Below are positions 24,494 through 32,379 of a stretch of DNA of 64,000 bases, piece by piece (position 1 is the stretch's first letter; each line of letters starts with the position of its first letter). Origin of the DNA: an uncultured Lachnospiraceae bacterium (GTDB lineage Bacteria; Bacillota; Clostridia; Lachnospirales; Lachnospiraceae). The notes beneath the pieces are model-generated. The model saw only the letters and a list, made by a program, of their open reading frames with translations, was not told where the DNA came from and ran no database searches. The translations under genes and the position numbers were made by a program. The stretch lies in contig CAMOWK010000005.1 in the NCBI GenBank assembly GCA_946628415.1, positions 1-64,000 on the forward strand, read 5' to 3'.

Positions 24494-25290
24494 TGGAAAG
24501 ACTTATGCCTTGTATCAGAAAAGATATAAAAGAAGTCCTGCGCACAGGCAAGATCATACTTTTTCCGGCGGTTGTGATAGGAATAGGAATCATGATCATG
24601 GGATTTACGGTGATATTTTCGGATATCCCGGACGAACTTGTAAGCCAGCTCCAGGGCTTTGACATCAGCTCGCTCGAAGAAATGATGGGAACGCTTTATC
24701 CGAAAGTTGTTTCAGGCAGCATCGGAGTTTACTCCTATTATATAGGCGTCTTCTTCTCACTGGTGGCAATACTCGTAATCAGCGGACTCCTGCCGAAGGA
24801 ACTGCGAAAAGGAAGATGGGTTCTTCCTATAGAACAGGGCTACACAAGAAGAGATTTTGTCACAGCCAAATGTATCGTTTACGGCGTATTTGGCGCTTTG
24901 TCCGTTATCATAGGTTATCTTCTTTATTTTATAGTTGCAAATTCATTTATGGAGAGGAATATGAGCTTCGGCGATGCATTTCTTCATGCACTTGTTCACG
25001 GCCTTAATCTCTTCTTCATCATTGCATTTACACTGCTCCTTTCAGTCTGCTTTAAGTCGAGCCTAATAGGCGCGATATCGATGATAGCGACAGTAATGGT
25101 GGCGCCTGACATTTTCGGAATCTTCCCGTTTGGAAGGTATCTGCCTACACATATGCTCACATTTGTTTATGACAGCAGATCTGACTATGGGGAGCTCATA
25201 GGTCCACTGCTTCTCAATATCCTGTCACTTGCATTTACTTATGTAGTGGCGATAAACAGAGTAGAGAAGTTAAATGTATCGCGTAATTAA
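24493..25290 (+). CDS. ABC-2 type permease
   Basis: 265 residues from ATG 24493, ten bases after AAGGAGG; the GTG at 24484 is too close to that site. About six membrane helices are visible, with the first at about 16-38, and a PIEQGYTRRDFVTAK loop typical of ABC-2 permeases. It pairs with the preceding ATPase to export an unknown substrate. Confidence 0.88.
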   Translation: MERLMPCIRKDIKEVLRTGKIILFPAVVIGIGIMIMGFTVIFSDIPDELVSQLQGFDISSLEEMMGTLYPKVVSGSIGVYSYYIGVFFSLVAILVISGLLPKELRKGRWVLPIEQGYTRRDFVTAKCIVYGVFGALSVIIGYLLYFIVANSFMERNMSFGDAFLHALVHGLNLFFIIAFTLLLSVCFKSSLIGAISMIATVMVAPDIFGIFPFGRYLPTHMLTFVYDSRSDYGELIGPLLLNILSLAFTYVVAINRVEKLNVSRN

Positions 25291-25354
25291 AGAAGGATCT
25301 ATCCAAAGACAGTGGAAATGAAATGATTTTTCGTCATGAAAGGACATAAAAGTT

Positions 25355-26599
25355 TTGGCAGAAATATGGAAAAACATTACATCAGTTGATTTCTGGTGGG
25401 GACTTTTAAAGAGCTTTCAGCATCTTGGCCCTCTTGCACCGATCATTCTCTCGATGATCGAGTCATTTGTACCGCCGCTCCCAATGGTTGCGATAGTAAC
25501 GATAAATGTAGCGGCGCACGGACCATTTCTCGGATTCCTCTACAGCTGGGTCGGAACATGCGTTGGCTGCACCCTGGTATTTCTATTCTTCAGGCATGTA
25601 TTCCAGAAGCTTGCAGTCCGCGTATCCGATAAGCATCCGAAGATAATGAAAGCCAGGAACTGGGTAGGAGGAATGAATGCACCGACACTCTTTATGCTTG
25701 TGCTTCTTCCCTTTACACCTTCCGCATTCCTTAACTTTGCATTTGGTGTATCGGAGTATTCCAGACGGAAATACCTCTTTACTCTATACTTTGGCAAGCT
25801 GATCATGATCGCTCTCCTTGCGGTGATAGGGCAGAGTGCAGTCAGCGCACTTGAAAATCCGTGGTATCTGGTTCTCTCGGGCGGAGTACTGGTTTGTACA
25901 TATATTCTTTCTAAACTCGCTACAAAATTAAAGGTTAGGTACAATAAAAATATGAAATACATTTTCTTTGATCTTGATGGAACACTTGCAAAAACATCTC
26001 CGGGCGTGCTCGATTCATTTAACTATGCACTTTCAAAATTTGGCATTAAAGAAGAGAATAAGGAAAGGCAGAGGCAGATTATGGGGCCGCCTCTCACGGT
26101 GTCATTTAAAGAACTGTACGGACTGAGTGATGAGGATACAGAGACCGCCATTAAGCACTACAGGAAGTTTTATGAAGACGGAGCTTATAAAAATGCACCG
26201 CTTTATGACGGGATTGAAACGACGCTTCGGGCGCTTAAAAAGAAAGGCTACATCCTCATGGTTGTAACCTCAAAACCTAAGTATCTGGCGGAGAGAGTTA
26301 TAAACTATCTGAATATTGAATGGTATTTTCATTCGATAGTAGGCCCTGTTGAGGAAAAGAAGAACTCAGATAAGGCTGAACTTATAGAAAAAGCAATGAA
26401 GATTCTCGGGCTTACGGACTGCAGTAAAGTAGTTATGGTAGGGGACAGACGCTACGATATGGCAGCAGCAAAGAAACTTGGAGCAACAGCAGTTGGGGCT
26501 CTTTACGGATATGGTACAAAGGACGAACTGGATGAGGCAGGAGCGGACTATATAGTAGAAGACCCAAAGGAGATTATTGATATAGTTGAGAAGATATGA
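25355..26599 (+). CDS. VTT/DedA-like membrane domain fused to a HAD phosphatase
   Basis: 414 residues, starting at TTG 25355 with AGGA 11 bases before. Residues 1-195 form a VTT (SNARE-associated/TVP38-like) membrane domain with helices at about 24-45, 47-78, 110-133, 142-163 and 171-190 and a PFTPSAFLNFAFG re-entrant segment. Residues 200-414 are a phosphoglycolate phosphatase-like HAD hydrolase: DLDGT (nucleophile D206, D208), TSK, and GDRRYD. VTT proteins flip lipid carriers, so a fused phosphatase suggests a phospholipid or prenyl-phosphate substrate; inference. An internal ATG at residue 200 could give a free HAD protein, but its ribosome site is weak. Confidence 0.85.
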   Translation: MAEIWKNITSVDFWWGLLKSFQHLGPLAPIILSMIESFVPPLPMVAIVTINVAAHGPFLGFLYSWVGTCVGCTLVFLFFRHVFQKLAVRVSDKHPKIMKARNWVGGMNAPTLFMLVLLPFTPSAFLNFAFGVSEYSRRKYLFTLYFGKLIMIALLAVIGQSAVSALENPWYLVLSGGVLVCTYILSKLATKLKVRYNKNMKYIFFDLDGTLAKTSPGVLDSFNYALSKFGIKEENKERQRQIMGPPLTVSFKELYGLSDEDTETAIKHYRKFYEDGAYKNAPLYDGIETTLRALKKKGYILMVVTSKPKYLAERVINYLNIEWYFHSIVGPVEEKKNSDKAELIEKAMKILGLTDCSKVVMVGDRRYDMAAAKKLGATAVGALYGYGTKDELDEAGADYIVEDPKEIIDIVEKI

Positions 26600-26699
26600 T
26601 AAATGAATTGAATGGTCATGTTGAGATGTGACAGATGGAATACCGATCAGGTCTGGAAGATAAAGTCGGACTGTATCAGATACATTCGGGGGTGGGGTT

Positions 26700-26927
26700 A
26701 TGTTTTTTAAGAAAAAGGATAAAGAACTTGAGAGCATTGTAGCAGAGATAAAGGTTGATCTTTCTAATAATTATAAGGATAATGCGGTTCTTGGCGTTAA
26801 AAAACTCCGCGAAAAGATCGCGGAGAAAGAGTCGCTTGGTAAAATCAAAGAAAAAGATCTGAATGTCTACAAAGGCTATCTCAATGATTTCGAAATGGAT
26901 ATTAAGAATTTCAAGCGGACATACTGA
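26700..26927 (+). CDS. Small charged protein
   Basis: 75 residues, about one third Lys/Glu/Asp, mostly helical, with no signal or membrane segment. ATG 26700 follows GGTGGGG. It is convergent with the racemase gene seven bases away. Not recognised. Confidence 0.6.
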   Translation: MFFKKKDKELESIVAEIKVDLSNNYKDNAVLGVKKLREKIAEKESLGKIKEKDLNVYKGYLNDFEMDIKNFKRTY

Positions 26928-26933
26928 TATGCA

Positions 26934-27638
26934 TTAATAAGCCTGACCGCCGCATTTTTCGATGCATGCCTTTGCAACTACGTCAAGAGCGTCAATGTAA
27001 AAGTCACTGTTCAGGTCATAGTTATTATTGAATACAGAGAGCTCGGTACATGCAAGGACTATTGCCTCGCAGCCTTTGTCACGGAGAGATTTCGCAACGT
27101 CCATGAACTTATGCTTATCGCCCTTTTCGCCTGCCTTAATCTCATCATATATAATGGACATAACCTTCTTTTGATCGGCTTCATCCGGATAAATGGCTGT
27201 GATTCCGTGATTTTCGAAAGCCTTTCCGTAGATATCATTCTTAACGGTGCCGTCTGTTGCCATGATGCCGACTTTTTTAAAATTTCTTTTTGCAACATAA
27301 GCAGCAGTTTCTTCAATCATGTTTATAAAGTGACCATCCATAAGGTGGTCAAATTTTTTTGCAAAAAAATGACATGTATTGCAGGGGATTGCAAGAAAGT
27401 CGCATCCACAGTGCTTGAGAGTTTCCACATCGCTTTCAAGTACTGCCCAAAGTTCATCAGCCCTGCCGCTGATTATATATTCTGTCCTGTCAGGAATTGA
27501 TGCATGAGAGTAAATCATGATATCAAGATGATCCCTGTCATTTGAAACAACAGTTCCTTCAGTTATCTTCTTATAGAAAAGTTCTGTGGCTTCAGGACCC
27601 ATTCCGCCCAGAATGCCAAGCTTCTTACGTTCATTCAT
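26934..27638 (-). CDS. Aspartate/glutamate racemase family protein
   Basis: 234 residues. LGILGGMGPEAT at the N-terminus and the two catalytic Cys regions PCNTCH (about 83-88) and ACTELS (about 196-201) define the Asp/Glu racemase family. Interconverts L- and D-aspartate or a related acid in the cytoplasm, with cofactor-free two-base chemistry. GAGG precedes the ATG. Which amino acid is used cannot be read from the sequence. Confidence 0.9.
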   Translation of the reverse strand: MNERKKLGILGGMGPEATELFYKKITEGTVVSNDRDHLDIMIYSHASIPDRTEYIISGRADELWAVLESDVETLKHCGCDFLAIPCNTCHFFAKKFDHLMDGHFINMIEETAAYVAKRNFKKVGIMATDGTVKNDIYGKAFENHGITAIYPDEADQKKVMSIIYDEIKAGEKGDKHKFMDVAKSLRDKGCEAIVLACTELSVFNNNYDLNSDFYIDALDVVAKACIEKCGGQAY

Positions 27639-27674
27639 ATTAGTGCCTCATATTATATAATTTTTTCACATTTT

Positions 27675-27892
27675 ACCACAGTACCGAGATTCGCATCAGC
27701 GAATCCGGGACGTAACAGGCTGGTTTCGGAGAAACCAGTCCGACGAAGGAGGATACAATGTGCGTCACATATACGCACATTGTACCATAGTACCGAGATT
27801 CGCATCAGCGAATCCGGGACGTAACAGGCTGGTTTCGAAGAAACCAGTCCGACGAAGGAGGATACAATGTGCGTCACATATACGCACATTGT
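27675..27892. repeat. Two tandem 109-bp hairpin units
   Basis: Units 27675-27783 and 27784-27892 differ at only two positions seen. Each has three hairpins: GATTCGC-atca-GCGAATC, CTGGTTTC-gga-GAAACCAG and ACAATGTGCGT-cacatat-ACGCACATTGT, joined by a CGACGAAGGAGG linker. They fill the 265-base gap between tatD and the racemase gene. The three-hairpin plan recurs at 54328. Confidence 0.92.
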
Positions 27893-27903
27893 ACCACAAA
27901 AAA

Positions 27904-28683
27904 CTATTGTTTTATACGATATAATTTCTTTGCATTTTCGTATGTTATATGAGCGACTTCTTCCTCACTGATACCTTTAAGACCTGCTATTTCAGCAATT
28001 ACATAAGGAAGATTACGCGAGTCATTTCTTTCACCCCTATATGGAGAAGGCGCAAGATATGGGCAGTCAGTTTCAAGAACTATATTCTCTATAGGTATGG
28101 AAGCAACGGCGCGCTTCAGCCTTTTAGAATTCTTGAATGTCACGACGCCGCCTATTCCAAAATAAAAGCCCATTTTAAGAAATTCGCGTGACATTTCTTC
28201 AGAATAGGAATAGCAGTGAACAACACCGCCTATATCTTCGGCGTGAGCCTGTTTCATAAGCTCATAGGTGTCCATGGCAGCATCGCGACTGTGAATTACT
28301 ATGGGAAGACCAAGTTCCTTTGCAAGTGACATCTGAGCAAGAAACCATTTATGCTGAACTTCCTTCTCGGGCTCGTCATAATGATAATCGAGACCTATTT
28401 CACCTATCGCAACAACCTTTTTATTGTTTTTGGCAAGCGCCCTGAGGGCGTCTATGTCGTCATCCTTCATATCGCCGACATGATGAGGGATAAACCCTAT
28501 CGCAGCATACATATAGTCATATTTATTTGCAAGCTCTACTGACATGATGGAGGAGTCCATGTCACAGCCTATATTAGTGATATTACTGATTGCAGATTCC
28601 GGGATCAGGCGGTCAAGAAGTTCGCTTCGATCTGCGTCAAATGCCTCATCATCGTAATGCGCATGTGTGTCAAATATTCTCAT
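27904..28683 (-). CDS. tatD: TatD-family metal-dependent hydrolase/DNase
   Basis: 259 residues. It has DTHAHYDD at the N-terminus (HxH metal ligands), GEIGLDYHYD (Glu), VIHSRDA (His), VHCYSYS (His) and ETDCPYLAP (Asp), the full TatD ligand set. The family acts as metal-dependent 3'-5' exonuclease in DNA repair and quality control. AAAGAGG precedes the ATG, and the palindromic repeat at 28698 sits directly upstream in its leader. Confidence 0.93.
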   Translation of the reverse strand: MRIFDTHAHYDDEAFDADRSELLDRLIPESAISNITNIGCDMDSSIMSVELANKYDYMYAAIGFIPHHVGDMKDDDIDALRALAKNNKKVVAIGEIGLDYHYDEPEKEVQHKWFLAQMSLAKELGLPIVIHSRDAAMDTYELMKQAHAEDIGGVVHCYSYSEEMSREFLKMGFYFGIGGVVTFKNSKRLKRAVASIPIENIVLETDCPYLAPSPYRGERNDSRNLPYVIAEIAGLKGISEEEVAHITYENAKKLYRIKQ

Positions 28684-28697
28684 AATAACCTCTTTCT

Positions 28698-28756
28698 TTT
28701 ACCAGAGGGACAGACCCCTTGGTAAATTTACCGCGGGGTCTGTCCCTCTGGTAAAT
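28698..28756. repeat. Palindromic repeat, copy 4 (GACAGACC type)
   Basis: Same as copy 2 with CGCGG in place of CACGG next to the centre. It lies in the leader of tatD, within about ten bases of its ribosome site. Confidence 0.9.
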
Positions 28757-28761
28757 TCCAT

Positions 28762-28789
28762 AAAAAAGGGGGAGTCTGGTGACTCCCCT
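28762..28789 (-). terminator. Terminator of the DUF5684 gene
   Basis: On the minus strand GGGGAGTC-acca-GACTCCCC is followed by C and six T. Confidence 0.88.
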
Positions 28790-28802
28790 AAAAGTTTATG
28801 TA

Positions 28803-29195
28803 TTAGTTCTGTGGGCCAATATACTGAGCGCTTCCAAATGCAAGGATTGGAAGGAAGATTACTGGCAGGAAGATAAGACCTGCAGCAAATCCGCCGCCCT
28901 TACCAAATGCTTTAGCAAGCTTAACAAAAAGAATAATAGAAACAACTACGTTTACTATAGGTACGAAACACAGAAGGAATAACCAGCCATTTCCCCAAGC
29001 AATTTTGAATTCTGTATAATTGTTGAGGAAAGGAACGATTGATTTCCATCCAGCCTCTCCGGCTTTTGAAAAGATTTTCCACATGCATACGACGTAGAAA
29101 ATGCAAACGATGATAGCTACAACATAGTAAGCAGTCATCATACCTGCAAGTGCCTGCTGCTGAGCAGGATCAAGAGTTGTTGTGTAAGTATCCAT
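28803..29195 (-). CDS. DUF5684 small membrane protein
   Basis: 130 residues, three to four hydrophobic helices (about 20-42, 70-90, 104-120). KIFSKAGEAGWKSIVPFLNNYTEFKI is the family's hallmark loop. Function is unknown. It is monocistronic, with a consensus promoter and a strong AGGAGGAG ribosome site, so likely well expressed. Confidence 0.85.
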   Translation of the reverse strand: MDTYTTTLDPAQQQALAGMMTAYYVVAIIVCIFYVVCMWKIFSKAGEAGWKSIVPFLNNYTEFKIAWGNGWLFLLCFVPIVNVVVSIILFVKLAKAFGKGGGFAAGLIFLPVIFLPILAFGSAQYIGPQN

Positions 29196-29249
29196 AAACT
29201 TTTTCTCCTCCTTTGTTTAGTAACGATTGTTACAACTAGATACGCCATA

Positions 29250-29278
29250 AATATATCAATAAAGATTTGTCTTGTCAA
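29250..29278 (-). promoter_or_regulatory. Promoter of the DUF5684 gene
   Basis: On the minus strand TTGACA (29273-29278), 17 bases, TATATT (29250-29255). Confidence 0.78.
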
Positions 29279-29353
29279 GAATGACCTATTTAGAGGCAAA
29301 AATCTATGCATAATTACCAAAAGAGGAAGCTGTTCTCATATATTAACTATGGG

Positions 29354-30241
29354 TTATGCAAGAGCCTTTCCGGTTATAAGCTCGTAAGCTTCAAGATATT
29401 TACTTATAGTCTTATCAGCTATATCCTGTGGAAGCATCCAGTCATCTGTAGAAGCAGCCTTATTTTCATCAGACTTCAGCCAGTCTCTTGCAAACTGCTT
29501 GTCAAATGAAGGCTGTCCATGTCCCGGCTCATAAATGTCTGCCGGCCAGAATCTGGAACTGTCAGGAGTCAGCATCTCATCGCCGAGAACGATATTGCCG
29601 TCTTCATCAAGACCGAACTCAAACTTTGTATCAGCTATGATTATTCCACGGGTAAGTGCATAATCAGCACATTTTTTATAGAGGGCTATAGTGTAGTCGC
29701 GAAGCTTCTCCGCATATTCCTCACCCTTCTCTGGATAGATTTTCTTAAGTATTTCAACACTCTTTTCATATGAAATGTTTTCATCGTGATCACCAAGATC
29801 GGCTTTGGTTGAAGGAGTGTATATCGGTTCAGGAAGCTTATCTGATTCGATGAGACCATCCGGGAGCTTGATTCCGCAAACAGTGCCGTTCTCCTTATAG
29901 CTTGCCCATCCGCTTCCTGTAATGTAGCCGCGAACAATGCATTCTATAGGAAGCATAGTAAGCTTTTTGCACTTCATGCTGTTTCCATTGAATCTGTCCT
30001 GTCTGAAAAACTCAGGCATTTCGTTTACATCGGTTGTTATCATGTGGTTAGGAAGAATATCTTCAGTCATATCGAACCAGAATCTTGACATCTGAGTAAG
30101 AACCGTACCCTTCTTAACAATCTCATTCTTAAGAATTACGTCGTAACAGCTGATTCTGTCCGTTGCAACCATGACAAGGCTGTCGCCTATATCGTAGATC
30201 TCTCTGACTTTTCCTTCCTTGATCGGCTTTAAAGCTTCCAT
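29354..30241 (-). CDS. purC: SAICAR synthetase (PurC)
   Basis: 295 residues, the longer PurC type. KEGKVREIYDIGD at the N-terminus, IECIVRGYITGSGW and IIADTKFEFGLDEDG near the ATP/substrate site are diagnostic. It joins CAIR and aspartate in purine synthesis. It is monocistronic on the minus strand; purE lies at 44792, so the pur genes are not clustered here. Confidence 0.96.
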   Translation of the reverse strand: MEALKPIKEGKVREIYDIGDSLVMVATDRISCYDVILKNEIVKKGTVLTQMSRFWFDMTEDILPNHMITTDVNEMPEFFRQDRFNGNSMKCKKLTMLPIECIVRGYITGSGWASYKENGTVCGIKLPDGLIESDKLPEPIYTPSTKADLGDHDENISYEKSVEILKKIYPEKGEEYAEKLRDYTIALYKKCADYALTRGIIIADTKFEFGLDEDGNIVLGDEMLTPDSSRFWPADIYEPGHGQPSFDKQFARDWLKSDENKAASTDDWMLPQDIADKTISKYLEAYELITGKALA

Positions 30242-30335
30242 CGCAAGTACCTCGCTTTTTTCTAAAACTATTCTAACAGAATATATCTTTTTAATGTGTA
30301 TTGCAAGAGTAAAAACGAAGAATATTCGCTATTGT

Positions 30336-32066
30336 TCAGTCATTATCCCTTATCGGCGGAATATAATCCGAAAATGCCTCGATCATTCTTTTATGATATA
30401 TAATGAAATGAATCGTTGGGAATTTGTTCTTTGAAACAATAACAGCTTTATTACCTATTATAATGTAAGTGATGTTGCTGAAGTTTGGCTTGGCGTCCTC
30501 CGTAATGGTAAGATTCTTGTTATTCTTTGCGTATTCCAAAGATTCCTTAACATGAGAAATGTATTCCTCATATGTATACGGAATGTCATCTTCAAAAAAG
30601 ATTTCACATAAATCAAGGTTAAGAGGTCTTTCCTTAAAGTTCTTTTCATTCAGTTTCGGAATCACGAAAACGGCAGTTTTATCCTTTAGCTTTTCATTCA
30701 TTTCCTCACGGGATTCCTGTAAATAGTTCTTGATAAGCGTGGCATTTTCTTCGGAAATATTGTTTCTTTTCAATATCTTTTCCAGAAGTTCATCCGACAT
30801 TGTGAAAAGCGGGATACTGCTGTGTATGACTCTTATATCCTGATCCTTTCCGAGTTCATGCAGTTTTTCCGAAAACTCAGTCTTCTTGTCATTTCTATAT
30901 ACTTCCATGAGTGGAAGAGATTTTTTAAGAAGCTGATTTGCATGTATTGTAACAGCCTCGACATCGCTCTTTGATTTATATAGTATGTATCTTCCCGACG
31001 AGTGGTGCCCGGAAATTGCCGTTCCGACTAAGGCTGCAGCACCGGAAACATAAATAAGGTGGCAGAATACACTGCTCTGAGAATCCGGAAGATAGTAGGG
31101 CGTTATCTGACCTGTCATATACATAGGAAGATAAGTTTCAAGCCCAAGCATCATTTCACTGAAGGGACGATTGACATCATGAATTATATGGAAATTGAGC
31201 CCCTTCTTCAGCATGAGGGCACGCCCAAACATCCATTTCTTCGGGAACTCGGGATCCTTAGCCATCTCACCCATAGGCATGTCGCTGTAAAATATGCAGT
31301 CTTTTTTGGATTTCGAAAGGAAGGTTGCTGTATTAAAATCAAGCTCCGATTCCATGATTTCGGAAAGTCCCTGATAAGTTTTAGTCGTCGGGAACTGGAA
31401 CGGCAGAGTCGGAACCTTTATATCATCAAAATGAATCGATCTCAGAAAGTCATCCAGATTAAAACTGTCCATCTTACCAAGAAAGCTTTCAACGGGACTG
31501 CTTATTTCCTTGTTGGAGCCAAGCCATGTAACGATGGCGTCATTCATAATTCTTGTATCGCCAAGCTTTTCCGCATCTTTATTAATAAGGTGAGCGATTG
31601 CTTCTATACTGTTTTCGTCACTATAACGGGTTGAAATGTATTTCGCTATCTGCGAGGTGAATTTAGCCACATCGCCCGGACGGCGCTGTCCGGAAAGAAT
31701 CTTTGAAATGTGGGAAGGGTCATAGGAAAGAGCTTTTGCAAGAGAGCTTCCCTTTACGCCGAGCATTTTAAGAATGGAATTCAGGTTGGAAAGATACGAA
31801 TCATAATCAATGGATATATTGTCTTTAAATGTACCTGAAAAAGAGAGGATGATATCATGGACGGATATATCCTTACCTGCTTCTTTATAAAGTGCCGCTA
31901 TTCCTTCGGTGAGCATTTTAATTTCCCGGCTGTCATAGGAAGGTTCACGTTCGCCTTTCACATAATTTGAAATAGTACTTACCGACAGACCCGATGCCTT
32001 TGCAAGACCTGTGTAAGTTGTATCAAGATTTCTTATATATTCGCTTAATTTTTCTCCAAATGTCAT
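30336..32066 (-). CDS. Large regulator with two Cro/C1-type HTH domains
   Basis: 576 residues from ATG 32066, which has GAGGG five bases before; the upstream ATG at 32081 has no site. Two HTH units are visible: about 3-45 (YTGLAKASGLSVSTISNYVKGERE) and about 90-132 (SLAKALSYDPSHISKILSGQRRP). The remaining ~430 residues form an unrecognised domain with no membrane helix, perhaps a ligand sensor. It is divergent from the kinase/FHA operon with 313 bases between, so a regulator of that island is likely by position. Confidence 0.82.
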   Translation of the reverse strand: MTFGEKLSEYIRNLDTTYTGLAKASGLSVSTISNYVKGEREPSYDSREIKMLTEGIAALYKEAGKDISVHDIILSFSGTFKDNISIDYDSYLSNLNSILKMLGVKGSSLAKALSYDPSHISKILSGQRRPGDVAKFTSQIAKYISTRYSDENSIEAIAHLINKDAEKLGDTRIMNDAIVTWLGSNKEISSPVESFLGKMDSFNLDDFLRSIHFDDIKVPTLPFQFPTTKTYQGLSEIMESELDFNTATFLSKSKKDCIFYSDMPMGEMAKDPEFPKKWMFGRALMLKKGLNFHIIHDVNRPFSEMMLGLETYLPMYMTGQITPYYLPDSQSSVFCHLIYVSGAAALVGTAISGHHSSGRYILYKSKSDVEAVTIHANQLLKKSLPLMEVYRNDKKTEFSEKLHELGKDQDIRVIHSSIPLFTMSDELLEKILKRNNISEENATLIKNYLQESREEMNEKLKDKTAVFVIPKLNEKNFKERPLNLDLCEIFFEDDIPYTYEEYISHVKESLEYAKNNKNLTITEDAKPNFSNITYIIIGNKAVIVSKNKFPTIHFIIYHKRMIEAFSDYIPPIRDND

Positions 32067-32123
32067 ATTCGCCCTCACCATTATAAGAATTATGTATTTC
32101 CCTGTAATAAAGGCTTATTATAA

Positions 32124-32135
32124 CCTTATATAAGG
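32124..32135. promoter_or_regulatory. Palindrome in the regulator/kinase divergent region
   Basis: Perfect 12-base palindrome CCTTATATAAGG, 58 bases upstream of the double-HTH gene. A possible autoregulatory site. The rest of the 32067-32379 gap holds the kinase promoter and no gene. Confidence 0.4.
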
Positions 32136-32298
32136 GCTGCTTGTTAGGATGTTCACGGAAAGTCATGGACTAATCGTGAAAATCCTTTGTTGCAGATAAT
32201 AATTATAGAGTATAATAGATTAGCTATCTATAAATTTTTTTGTGATAGCATTTTGGGGTGATAAAAACTATTGACAAATGCATTGCTACGAAAAAGTT

Positions 32299-32327
32299 TT
32301 GCTTATATATATGTCAGGTATTATAAT
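32299..32327 (+). promoter_or_regulatory. Promoter of the kinase/FHA operon
   Basis: TTGCTT (32299-32304), 17 bases, perfect TATAAT (32322-32327), 53 bases before the first kinase start. Confidence 0.72.
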
Positions 32328-32379
32328 AATGACCAAAGGTATGGGTTGGGGTTGTCATTTATAAAAAGGAGAAGGTATA

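Noticed and set aside
27675-27892. CRISPR array
   Set aside because: Only two long, contiguous units with no unique spacers between them, each rich in inverted repeats; no cas genes are present.
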